DNA of 12,849 nt from NCBI GenBank assembly GCA_020849075.1, contig JADLGZ010000052.1, positions 1 to 12,849 of the forward strand, read 5' to 3'. The position numbers and the translations under genes were made by a program. Below the pieces are notes generated by a model. It saw only the letters and a program-made list of their open reading frames with translations, did not search any database and had not been told where the DNA came from. Position 1 is the first letter of the stretch. Each line of letters starts with the position of its first letter. Below, one piece after another: positions 1-6,635 of this stretch. Origin of the DNA: Fimbriimonadaceae bacterium. Lineage in GTDB: Bacteria; Armatimonadota; Fimbriimonadia; Fimbriimonadales; Fimbriimonadaceae.

Positions 1-434
1 CGAATGCACTTGTTGAACTGATTGAAGAAGCTTACAAGGAGCTTTGGGAAAATGCTGAAAAGGTGAAGGACAAGCTTGATTTCAAGCCATCCGAAACAAA
101 TCGAACGCCGCTAGAAATGTTGGTGGAATGCGCCACCGTTCCCGCTTTCTTAACCCCGACAATACGCACCCAATCCCTGCCACCGATGGAGGGTGAGCAT
201 CCTGAGTTCGACCTGAAATCCATTGCCGAATGCAAGGCCCATTTCGAATCGGTGAAGGGTGGATTGTACGAGGCGATCAAAGATTTTCCGCAGGAAAAGC
301 TCACGGAGACAATTGAAACGCCCTGGGGAACGTTTACTTGGAAAAGCTTCTTGGCCTACGCTTATTGGAACCCCATGTACCATGTCGGTCAACTCGGCTA
401 CATCCAATTGATGCACGGTGACACCAGCTACTAA
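1..434 (+). CDS. DinB-like four-helix protein, 3' part
   Basis: The reading frame is open from base 3 at the window edge to the TAA at 432-434, so the 5' end is missing; 143 residues are visible. A GTG at 63 is an internal codon, because good coding sequence continues upstream of it. The sequence is helical and the C-terminal part (about residues 118-137 of the visible piece) contains YHVGQLGYIQ, which resembles the last helix of DinB/YfiT-type proteins. These are four-helix-bundle enzymes, often metal-dependent thiol transferases. The usual HxxxHxGQ metal motif appears here as NxxxHVGQ, and no His is seen in the equivalent of the first ligand helix, so metal binding may be altered or lost. 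The stop lies 2 bases before the next start, so the gene is probably co-transcribed with it. The family call is moderately sure and the function is unknown. Confidence 0.65.
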   Translation, partial: NALVELIEEAYKELWENAEKVKDKLDFKPSETNRTPLEMLVECATVPAFLTPTIRTQSLPPMEGEHPEFDLKSIAECKAHFESVKGGLYEAIKDFPQEKLTETIETPWGTFTWKSFLAYAYWNPMYHVGQLGYIQLMHGDTSY

Positions 435-436
435 GC

Positions 437-1291
437 GTGACAAAGCGAGCCTTAGCTGCCGGTGATGTCCTGACCTATCCCATTCGAAGCGATAAGTTCC
501 GCTACGAAATCAAAATCAGGGAAGTCCTGCATCAAAGCCAGTCCGAGTACCAATCTATTGAGGTATTCGATACTGATTGCTTTGGGCGAGTGCTTCTACT
601 GGATGGCCATATCCAGCTTGCAGAACTAGACGAACGCGCCTATCACGAGTGCCTCGTCCATATTCCGCTTCTCAGCATTCGTGAACCCAAGAAGGCGCTT
701 GTGGTGGGTGGGGGCGACGGCGGGGTGCTCCGCGAACTGCTGAAGCACCCCAGTCTTGAGATCGACATGGTCGAGATTGACTCAGGCGTCATTGATGCCG
801 CCCGGGCGCAGCTTCCCTTCCTGAATGAAGGCTGTTTCGAGAGCCCGAGGGTCAGTCTGTATCTGCAGGATGCCTTTCCGTTCGTGAAAGTCAGTAGCCG
901 CGGCCCGTACGATCTCATCGTCATGGACTCGACCGACACCTACGAAGATGAAGAAGGCGAGATCAGCGCGATGCTTTTCACGCAAGAGTTCTTCCGCGAC
1001 TGCGCCGCGCTCCTGTCGCCCAATGGATTCGTCGTGACACAGGCCGATAACCCCGTTTTCTGTCCCTATTCGCTCGAAGAAATCTCCGCGCAGTACAGCA
1101 AGGTTTTCGCCAAGGTCGGGTCGTATCATGCGAACGTGCCGAGCTTTGGCGGGTCGAGCGCTTATTGCTGGGCGTCGAATGGCGTCGAGGTGAATCGAAC
1201 GTGGAGCGAAAATAGTCTGGACTTGAAATACTTGAACCCGACGACGCACGCCCTCGCGTTCCAGGATTTGCCCTTCCATGCCCCTCGTTGA
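437..1291 (+). CDS. speE: Spermidine synthase family polyamine aminopropyltransferase
   Basis: This 284-residue protein has the normal length and order for the family, which transfers an aminopropyl group from decarboxylated S-adenosylmethionine to a diamine in the cytosol. An N-terminal beta domain (about 25-75) includes EYQSIEVFDTDCFGRVLLLD and the YHE at 69-71. The Rossmann methyltransferase-like core has the nucleotide loop VVGGGDGG (89-96), the acidic ribose-binding strand VEID (112-115), DAFPF (145-149) and the catalytic strand YDLIVMDSTD (158-167). The usual DSTDPxGP continuation is replaced by DSTDTYEDEEGE, an acidic loop, so substrate specificity (putrescine, agmatine or other) is open. 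The start is a GTG 2 bases after the upstream stop with no clear ribosome binding site, which suggests translational coupling. The stop overlaps the next gene by 14 bases. No adenosylmethionine decarboxylase gene is visible here. Confidence 0.92.
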   Translation: MTKRALAAGDVLTYPIRSDKFRYEIKIREVLHQSQSEYQSIEVFDTDCFGRVLLLDGHIQLAELDERAYHECLVHIPLLSIREPKKALVVGGGDGGVLRELLKHPSLEIDMVEIDSGVIDAARAQLPFLNEGCFESPRVSLYLQDAFPFVKVSSRGPYDLIVMDSTDTYEDEEGEISAMLFTQEFFRDCAALLSPNGFVVTQADNPVFCPYSLEEISAQYSKVFAKVGSYHANVPSFGGSSAYCWASNGVEVNRTWSENSLDLKYLNPTTHALAFQDLPFHAPR

Positions 1292-2234
1292 TCTCCCCTT
1301 AGCCAAGCTATTCGAGTATCAGGGCCGCAATCCGCGCCCGGTGGACTTCGACGCTTATTGGGATCGCGCCCTAGCCGAGCTGGATGCCTTTGAATCTAAG
1401 GTCGAGTTCAAAGATCCAGGCATTCAGATTCCTGGCGCTGAGTTCCGCGAACTCACCTTCGACGGTATCGGCGGTGCGAAGCTCTATGCCAAGCTCGCGA
1501 TTCCGACATGGCGGCCTGGTCCTCACCCGTGCGTCCTCCATTTTCATGGCTACTACTGGAAGAGCACCGATTGGGCGAGCCTAGCAGCCTGGACTGCGGC
1601 GGGTTTCGCTATTCTCGCGCCTGATGTGAGGGGGCAGGGCGGGCAGAGCACCGACCCCGGCAGCGTGGTGGGCAACACCCTTCGCGGGCATATCGTGCGC
1701 GGCCTGGACGATCACCCTGACAAGCTTTTCTATCGCGCGGCGTACCTCGATACGGTCTTGCAAGCCCGTCTAGCGGCGACTTTCCCCGCGATCGATGAGC
1801 ACCGAATTTACGCCCATGGCGCAAGCCAGGGCGGCGGTTTGACGCTCGCCTGCGCCGCCTTGAGCCCGCTCATCAAAAAGTGCGCGCCGGTCTATCCGTT
1901 TCTCTGCGATTTCCAGCGAGTTTGGGAAATGGACCTCGCGAATGCGGCCTACGAGGAATTGAAGCTCTTCTTCCGAATCCAAGACCCCCTGCACGAAAGA
2001 GAACAAGAAGTGTTCGATAAACTTGGTTATATCGACTGCCAGCACCTTGCCCAGCGAATCACTTGTCCGACGCTGATGGCAACGGGGCTTATGGACACGA
2101 CCTGCCCGCCTAGCACGCAGTTCGCGGCCTACAACAAACTCGGTGGCGAGAAGGACGTAGTGGTCTATCCGGATTTCGGTCACGAGGGCCTCATTGGGAT
2201 TACGGATAAGGTGATGCAGTTCTTCCTGCTGTAG
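1278..2234 (+). CDS. Acetyl xylan esterase / cephalosporin-C deacetylase (CE7 family)
   Basis: This 318-residue alpha/beta hydrolase matches carbohydrate esterase family 7 in length and motifs. These enzymes remove acetyl groups from short xylo-oligosaccharides and from cephalosporin C, usually as cytosolic oligomers. Visible signatures are the family-specific RGQGG (118-122), the nucleophile elbow GASQGG with Ser183 (181-186), Asp273 in MDTTCPP and His302 in GHEG, giving a complete Ser-Asp-His triad. HFHGYYW (88-94) is the likely oxyanion-hole region. No signal peptide is seen, consistent with an intracellular enzyme. The ATG lies inside the end of the aminopropyltransferase gene with a 14-base overlap, so the two are almost certainly co-translated. 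The link between polyamine and acetyl-sugar metabolism is not obvious; the enzyme could instead act on another small acetylated substrate. Confidence 0.92.
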   Translation: MPLVDLPLAKLFEYQGRNPRPVDFDAYWDRALAELDAFESKVEFKDPGIQIPGAEFRELTFDGIGGAKLYAKLAIPTWRPGPHPCVLHFHGYYWKSTDWASLAAWTAAGFAILAPDVRGQGGQSTDPGSVVGNTLRGHIVRGLDDHPDKLFYRAAYLDTVLQARLAATFPAIDEHRIYAHGASQGGGLTLACAALSPLIKKCAPVYPFLCDFQRVWEMDLANAAYEELKLFFRIQDPLHEREQEVFDKLGYIDCQHLAQRITCPTLMATGLMDTTCPPSTQFAAYNKLGGEKDVVVYPDFGHEGLIGITDKVMQFFLL

Positions 2235-2368
2235 CGAGGTTGGTAAACCCGTGTTTTAGGTCTGACTACATATTTGTATAAGCCATCATTGCTGATGTTA
2301 GGGCAATGTTGCGGAATTTGACCGGCTAGCATTGTTTCCGGGAGTTCGTCTCTGTAAGATGTTCGTTG
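2235..2368 (+). other. Intergenic region upstream of lipoprotein gene
   Basis: This gap of about 134 bases separates the esterase stop from the lipoprotein start and is more AT-rich than its surroundings. It holds only weak short hairpins (GGTT/AACC at 2239-2250 followed by a modest T-tract, and CATCA/TGATG near 2284-2297) and the -10-like element listed separately. I see no strong terminator for the upstream cluster and no gene. Confidence 0.5.
2355..2360 (+). promoter_or_regulatory. -10-like element TAAGAT, leaderless-type promoter
   Basis: TAAGAT fits the TANNNT consensus and ends 8 bases before the ATG at 2369. A weak -35 candidate, TTGTTT at 2332-2337, has exactly 17 bases of spacing. 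A start of transcription about 7 bases after the hexamer would fall at or next to the ATG, and no Shine-Dalgarno is present. Inferred, not measured. Confidence 0.5.
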
Positions 2369-4045
2369 ATGAAGTTCTGGCATTTCCTAACAATCTTCGT
2401 TGCTGGCCTTACTTTAGCAATCATTGCTGGGTGTGGCGGAGGCGGCGGCCCCTCAAGTTCTCCCGGAGAGACGGCGATCTTCCTTACCGATGATCTCGCG
2501 ACCGGATATGACCACGTTTGGATTCAACTCTACGAGATCGAGGCAGAGTTTGCCTCGGGCTCGCAGGTCATTTTTGACTCCAGCGAGGGCAAAGTCATCG
2601 ATGTTCGCGCCCTAAACAGCGCTGGTAACAATCTCTTTCAGTTCCTTGGCGTTGTTGACGCGCCTAGTCAGCCGATTGTCAACTTCAAGTTCACGGTTGA
2701 TACGGACCTATCACTCATGGCGACCGGAGCGACCACGGCTACCACTGCGGTTTTCGTTCCCGGTCTGAGCGTAGGCGGGGGCAAGTCCCGATTTGAGATA
2801 GCCGTCCCTGGTGGGATCAATCTCAGCGCAGCAGATTCCGTTACGTTCGACTTTGACCTAGCGCAATGGAATCTCAGTGGCGGACAAGTGACCCCGGTGG
2901 GCGTCATCTTCAATGGCCCGTCGGTGAACAACCTCGACAACCAAAGAGGCGAGGATGTTAAGGGAACGGTAAGCGGACTAACAGGAACGGCTCCCGATCG
3001 CTCGTTCGTTCTCACCACACCGCGCGGCACGATTGCTGTCGTGACCAACGCCAACACGGCCATTTTTAACTCGAATGGTGCGCCGTCGCCGGTTCTTGCC
3101 AATGGCGAAACCGTTGAAGTCCGCGGGAAGTTCGATCCTGTCGCCGGAACCTTTGTGGCGTCCAGCGTCAAGATCGAGGATGGCCCCGGTGTGAGCCAGG
3201 AGCCCAAAGTAAAGGGGCCGGTTCAGAATGTGAACTCAAGCACCGGAACCTTTGAGGTCCGAGCAGACTTCGTCCGTAACTTCGTCCCAACTAACCTTTA
3301 CGTTCCCGTAACGACTAGCGCCAGCACTAGGTTCTATAACCGGTTCGGTGTTGTCATCTCCTCGGGCACGTACTTCGATAGCATCGCTGGCAGCCAGGTC
3401 GAGGTTGAGGGCGCCTACAACGGTACAACCCTTGCCGCGACCAAGGTCAAGCTTGAAGATGGGAATGATGATTTCTATCCCGAAGCACGCGGTCCTGCTA
3501 TGTCAATCGATGCCAATGCAGGTCAGGTGGTCATTACGGTTCAGGAGTGGGAAGGCTTTGCCGGAGCGGCGGGCCAATCGCTCACCATCGCTTCAAACGG
3601 TTCGACCCAATATCGAAATGAAGATGGCGATAACGTCACCAAGCAAGCATTCTTTGCCGCGCTCGCCCAAGGGAACACCGTGAAGGGAGAAGGCACCTTT
3701 GAGGGTTCAGTTCTCGTCGCGAAGCGCATGGAAATCCGCGCGTCGGGTGGCGGTGGCGGCGCTGGCAATGATCCGCACGACGCTAACGGCACCGTTAGCA
3801 ACATCAATGCTGGTGCGCGCACCTATACGGTTACGCTCACAAGTTGGGTTGGCTTCAATGGCGCCTTTGGAACTCAAATCCAAGTAACAATGAACAGCAA
3901 CGCAACCTACCGCGATGACGAAGGCAACTCGCTCACTGAAGGACAGTTCTTTGCCGGGTTGCAAAATGGCGGCCTGGTCGAGGTCGATGGTCTTGTGACG
4001 GGCACTAGTATGGCTGGAGTTAAGGCCAAGCTCGACGACGACTGA
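2369..4045 (+). CDS. Secreted lipoprotein with DUF4382-like domain and tandem DUF5666-like repeats
   Basis: This 558-residue predicted lipoprotein starts at the ATG at 2369; a TTG codon directly before it could also be read, but the ATG is better placed behind the -10. A hydrophobic signal segment (about 6-19) ends in a lipobox IAGC with Cys22, followed by a run of glycines. Residues about 35-183 resemble DUF4382 (ETAIFLTDDLATGYDHVWIQ, with an FxFDLAQ strand later). Four related beta-rich repeats follow at about 198-272, 281-366, 374-460 and 472-558. Each opens with a VKGTV/ARGPA/ANGTV type strand and closes with VEVxG...A.KVKLEDG or similar, resembling DUF5666. Repeats 3 and 4 are most alike (both contain WxGFxGAxG and YRxEDG/YRDDEG), which suggests recent duplication. 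It is probably anchored to the outside of a membrane; ligand and function are unknown. It is transcribed alone, between its own promoter and a strong terminator. Confidence 0.85.
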   Translation: MKFWHFLTIFVAGLTLAIIAGCGGGGGPSSSPGETAIFLTDDLATGYDHVWIQLYEIEAEFASGSQVIFDSSEGKVIDVRALNSAGNNLFQFLGVVDAPSQPIVNFKFTVDTDLSLMATGATTATTAVFVPGLSVGGGKSRFEIAVPGGINLSAADSVTFDFDLAQWNLSGGQVTPVGVIFNGPSVNNLDNQRGEDVKGTVSGLTGTAPDRSFVLTTPRGTIAVVTNANTAIFNSNGAPSPVLANGETVEVRGKFDPVAGTFVASSVKIEDGPGVSQEPKVKGPVQNVNSSTGTFEVRADFVRNFVPTNLYVPVTTSASTRFYNRFGVVISSGTYFDSIAGSQVEVEGAYNGTTLAATKVKLEDGNDDFYPEARGPAMSIDANAGQVVITVQEWEGFAGAAGQSLTIASNGSTQYRNEDGDNVTKQAFFAALAQGNTVKGEGTFEGSVLVAKRMEIRASGGGGGAGNDPHDANGTVSNINAGARTYTVTLTSWVGFNGAFGTQIQVTMNSNATYRDDEGNSLTEGQFFAGLQNGGLVEVDGLVTGTSMAGVKAKLDDD

Positions 4046-4066
4046 CGCTTACCTGTAAGAAAGCTA

Positions 4067-4095
4067 GCCCAGGCACCGGGTGCCTGGGCATTTTT
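4067..4095 (+). terminator. Rho-independent terminator
   Basis: A perfect 10-base-pair stem, GCCCAGGCAC / GTGCCTGGGC, with a 3-base loop is followed by ATTTTTG. It begins about 20 bases after the lipoprotein stop and should end that transcript. Confidence 0.9.
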
Positions 4096-4160
4096 GTCGC
4101 TTTGATGCTTCCTGTAGCTACGTCACTGAGCGACCTGCAACTCTCATGCAAGCGCCCTCG

Positions 4161-4166
4161 TAGTCT
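4161..4166 (+). promoter_or_regulatory. -10-like element TAGTCT, leaderless-type promoter
   Basis: TAGTCT fits TANNNT and ends 6 bases before the GTG at 4173. No clear -35 or Shine-Dalgarno is visible. It lies after the terminator of the previous gene, so a promoter is needed in this gap. Confidence 0.4.
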
Positions 4167-4172
4167 CCAATC

Positions 4173-4505
4173 GTGAATTGTCCGAACTGTCACACAGCAC
4201 TTCATATCACCGAGCGCCTTGGAATTGAGATTGACTATTGCCAAGCTTGCCGCGGCGTGTGGCTCGATCGCGGCGAACTCGACAAGATCATTCAGAAGGC
4301 AACCGAGAATGACCCGAGCCAGCCCGGATATATTCCGCAATCCATTCCGCCTGCGCCCCGTGAGGAACGGGCGCGATTCCAGGAGCCAGGGCGCTACCGC
4401 GAGCCCGAACGCCACCGCGGCTACGACGATGACGATGACCATGACGATCGGTACCGCAAGAAGAAGAAGCGCGGCGACTTCCTGAGCGATCTTTTCGACT
4501 TCTAA
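4173..4505 (+). CDS. TFIIB-type zinc-ribbon protein
   Basis: This small protein of 110 residues has one zinc ribbon at its N-terminus: CPNC (3-6) and CQAC (23-26), followed by RGVWLDRGELDKII, the hallmark of the zf-TFIIB family of bacterial proteins of unknown function. A disordered proline/arginine/glutamate-rich linker (about 45-83) leads to an acidic run (YDDDDDHDD), a basic run (KKKKR) and the C-terminal motif GDFLSDLFDF, which is common in this family and may be a docking peptide. It starts with GTG; no earlier in-frame start fits the ribbon better. It is probably cytosolic and may bind nucleic acid or protein. The membrane protein gene follows after 44 bases and may be co-transcribed. 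Confidence 0.85.
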   Translation: MNCPNCHTALHITERLGIEIDYCQACRGVWLDRGELDKIIQKATENDPSQPGYIPQSIPPAPREERARFQEPGRYREPERHRGYDDDDDHDDRYRKKKKRGDFLSDLFDF

Positions 4506-4549
4506 CCGGGCCCAAAATCCTCCGGCGGCTTTCTTTCGTCGTATCCCAT

Positions 4550-5497
4550 GTGAAGAAGTACTTCGTCGTGGATACAGCGTCGGGTCAGAAGTATGGTCCC
4601 GCCGACGTATCGACCCTCAATGAGTGGATCGCCGAAGGGCGCATGAACGCGCAATCGACGCTCGAGGACGTCGAAACGGGCGAGCGAATCGTTGCCCACA
4701 TGGTCGCGGGGCTTAGCGTGGGCCCGGCGGTACCGGCTTCCGGATCATATGGCGAATTTCAATCACCCTACCCTCGGGCGGGCGTTGGGGGCGCCGCTTT
4801 CAGCCAATATCCCCCGGGAATTTATTTCGAGTTCATCACCAAGAGCTGGGATTACATCAAACCCAACATGGGAATGTGGGCGGTCGCTACGATCGTGTTT
4901 TATGTCGCGACAATGGCGGTGAGCATGCCCTTCTCTATGCTGGCCGAGATGGTGGGTATGGGTGGCGCGATGGCCGGTGGGTCGGCGCAAATCAATTGGG
5001 GCGCCTACATTGGTTTTCAGTTGATCGGATACTTGGTTCAAGGTGCCGTGGTCGTCCCCCTGTCGGCGGGCATGGTCAGCATGGCCATAGAGCAGATTGA
5101 CGGCAAGCCCCTCAACATCGCCACCATGTTCAAGCCGTTCCAGAACTTCGTGCCGAATGCCATCGGGGGGATCGCCTTCATGTTCGCAATTATCCTTGGC
5201 TGCCTGCTGTGCATCGTGCCCGGACTATATGTTCTCGGGCGACTCTCATTTACGAACATTCTGATCACGGAGCAGAAGCTAAGCGCCGGTGAGGGCCTCA
5301 ATAAGAGTTGGGAAACCATGGCCCCCTTTGCGTGGGCCATGTTTGGATTCTACTTCGTTGCGAGCCTACTAGCGAGCCTCGGCATTTTCGCATGTTGCAT
5401 CGGCATCCTAGTGACCGCGCCGATCCTTCACGTCTCATTGGCGCAACAGTACCGTGTACTATTCCCCGATAAGCCCTTGGCAACGACAAGCCCATAA
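4550..5497 (+). CDS. GYF_2-domain multi-pass membrane protein
   Basis: The 315-residue protein begins MKKYFVVD and has an N-terminal GYF_2-like domain (about 3-50; GQKYGPADVSTLNEWIAEGR), a small module thought to bind proline-rich peptides. A flexible Gly/Pro/Tyr-rich linker follows (about 55-90). The C-terminal half has hydrophobic segments near 110-130, 150-175, 203-232 and 262-297, with the loop CIVPGLYVLGRLSF and LITEQKLSAGEGLNKSWE, as seen in DUF975-like or glycerophosphodiesterase-membrane-like integral proteins of unknown function. The start is GTG; the overlapping ATG at 4548 runs at once into TGA. I see no good promoter in the 44-base gap, so it may be read from the zinc-ribbon gene. 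The GYF domain probably faces the cytosol. Function is unknown. Confidence 0.8.
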   Translation: MKKYFVVDTASGQKYGPADVSTLNEWIAEGRMNAQSTLEDVETGERIVAHMVAGLSVGPAVPASGSYGEFQSPYPRAGVGGAAFSQYPPGIYFEFITKSWDYIKPNMGMWAVATIVFYVATMAVSMPFSMLAEMVGMGGAMAGGSAQINWGAYIGFQLIGYLVQGAVVVPLSAGMVSMAIEQIDGKPLNIATMFKPFQNFVPNAIGGIAFMFAIILGCLLCIVPGLYVLGRLSFTNILITEQKLSAGEGLNKSWETMAPFAWAMFGFYFVASLLASLGIFACCIGILVTAPILHVSLAQQYRVLFPDKPLATTSP

Positions 5498-5498
5498 C

Positions 5499-5530
5499 AA
5501 AACACTCGCCCCCTTCCCTGGAAAGGGGGC
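5499..5530 (-). terminator. Intrinsic terminator for the PEP-CTERM gene
   Basis: An 8-base-pair stem, GCCCCCTT / AAGGGGGC (5508-5530), with a 7-base loop lies between two converging genes. On the minus strand it is followed by GAGTGTTTTGTT, a modest T-tract. On the plus strand no T-run follows, so it serves mainly the minus-strand gene, whose stop is 8 bases away. Confidence 0.6.
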
Positions 5531-5538
5531 GCGGTAGG

Positions 5539-6483
5539 TTACTTACGTTTTCTTCGAAGCAACAGAGCGATACCCGTGCTCACCGCAAGCCATTCCTCGG
5601 GTTCTGGGGCCAACACCATGCCGACGGAGTAGGATGAATAGAGGGGGTTGCGAAGGTCGAGTCCGGCTTCGGTCCACGTGTCGTAACTGATTCCAGTGCC
5701 GTCGTTGTCGAAGGCAACAAACCGTGCCGACGTGGCGGTCACCGAATCTGCACCAACAACATAGAACCCGGCGTGGTTCGCCGCAACGCCGACGGAATAG
5801 ATCGGGTTCATGCCGGTAAGCGCATCAGTTGAGTAATAGTTGATGACTCCGGCAGCTGTGAAGTTAGCCCGAATGAGCCGCATAGGCCCACCATCTACCC
5901 GAGCTACGAACGCAACGTTTTGGTAGCCAGACCTGTCGAGGTAACTCACCGCGGACGAAATATATGAGATGGTTCCACCGGCGAAGAGCCCAGTTGTACC
6001 AACTAGTGACCCGCCAGGGGTAAAGATCGAAATATCAATACTGGAGGCAGTGTTAGATATGCCGGCCAAGTGATTGCTCGGGAGTATAGAACTGGCTTGG
6101 TACGTTGCGCTGGCGACGCTTGTGGTGCTAATGTACGTCCCGGACGGCAGGGAATACGTGATGAATTGGCTACCTGACATCCGGTATGCGATGTTGTCGC
6201 CGGTCATGCCTTGTATCTGGCCAATCGGCGTGTAACCTAAGTTGGTGCCGGAGTACATATCATAGGCGTAAGGGCCAGCGAGAAGGTTGACATAACCATA
6301 TCGGCTGCCTCGATTTTGGACTGCTCGTACACCGGATGCCGCAAACCCACCGAGCTGAACTCGATTAACCGGATCATACCGGCGCACCGAATTCGTTGTG
6401 GTAGAGGGCAGATACATCAAGTCGAATGTTGCTGCCGCATGGGCACCAATCGCAAGGCCAGCAAGAAGCATCAGGTGTCGCAT
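5539..6483 (-). CDS. PEP-CTERM-type exported surface protein
   Basis: This 314-residue protein has an N-terminal signal peptide (MRHLMLLAGLAIGAHA, cleavage likely near 17). A long Ser/Thr/Tyr/Gly-rich beta-type body lacks cysteines and shows repeated short strands, like a degenerate propeller (no family recognised). The C-terminal tail is APEPEEWLAVSTGIALLL-RRKRK: a PEP motif at 293-295, a short hydrophobic stretch and a basic end. Such tails direct proteins to exosortase for processing and surface attachment in other bacteria. The hydrophobic part is short (about 12 residues) and preceded by two Glu. No exosortase gene is in this window. It is probably secreted to the envelope or matrix. The start is the ATG at 6483-6481 behind a -10-like element, and the gene appears to stand alone. 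Confidence 0.8.
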   Translation of the reverse strand: MRHLMLLAGLAIGAHAAATFDLMYLPSTTTNSVRRYDPVNRVQLGGFAASGVRAVQNRGSRYGYVNLLAGPYAYDMYSGTNLGYTPIGQIQGMTGDNIAYRMSGSQFITYSLPSGTYISTTSVASATYQASSILPSNHLAGISNTASSIDISIFTPGGSLVGTTGLFAGGTISYISSAVSYLDRSGYQNVAFVARVDGGPMRLIRANFTAAGVINYYSTDALTGMNPIYSVGVAANHAGFYVVGADSVTATSARFVAFDNDGTGISYDTWTEAGLDLRNPLYSSYSVGMVLAPEPEEWLAVSTGIALLLRRKRK

Positions 6484-6489
6484 GGCTTC

Positions 6490-6495
6490 ATCTTA
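6490..6495 (-). promoter_or_regulatory. -10-like element TAAGAT, leaderless-type promoter
   Basis: On the minus strand TAAGAT (same hexamer as at 2355) ends 6 bases before the ATG at 6483. TTCACC, 17 bases further upstream (6518-6513), matches four of six bases of TTGACA. No Shine-Dalgarno is present. Inferred promoter for the PEP-CTERM gene. Confidence 0.5.
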
Positions 6496-6554
6496 CTGGA
6501 AAATGCTTGCTAGGTGAAGCACTTTCGAACGACGATGTGCAAGAATGCAGCACC

Positions 6555-6635
6555 ATGCTAAAGCTCAGCACAATATTGATATTGCTGATTCTTGGAATTG
6601 CGAGCTTAGTGATCTACTTTGCGATGGGTAAGTGA
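6555..6635 (+). CDS. Possible 26-residue single-pass membrane microprotein
   Basis: A short open frame from ATG 6555 to TGA 6633-6635 encodes MLKLSTILILLILGIASLVI followed by YFAMGK. It has a basic start, an almost unbroken hydrophobic helix of about 18 residues and a lysine end, the profile of small bacterial membrane proteins. Longer in-frame starts exist upstream but run antisense to the PEP-CTERM signal region and add hydrophilic sequence. AAGAAT (6541-6546) lies 8 bases before the ATG, the same spacing as other leaderless-type starts here, but its first base does not fit TANNNT. There is no Shine-Dalgarno. Its stop directly abuts the stop of the converging lipoamide dehydrogenase gene. 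It could be a chance frame; real expression is unproven. Confidence 0.35.
   Translation: MLKLSTILILLILGIASLVIYFAMGK

Noticed and set aside
1770..2183. Minus-strand open frame of 137 codons
   Set aside because: It lies fully inside the CE7 esterase, which has an intact catalytic triad; no recognisable product.
2239..2260. Possible terminator after the esterase (GGTT-GGTA-AACC then CGTGTTTT)
   Set aside because: The stem has only four base pairs, too weak to call.
2366..2368. TTG start for the lipoprotein
   Set aside because: The ATG directly after it gives the same protein minus one residue and is better placed relative to the -10.
4430..4475. Low-complexity acidic/basic tail of the zinc-ribbon protein as a frameshift or repeat artefact
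   Set aside because: The frame stays open and ends in GDFLSDLFDF, a tail known in this family, so it is genuine coding sequence.
6426..6554. Upstream extension of the microprotein frame (43 more codons)
   Set aside because: The extra residues are hydrophilic, antisense to the PEP-CTERM signal region, and precede a clean membrane-helix start at 6555.
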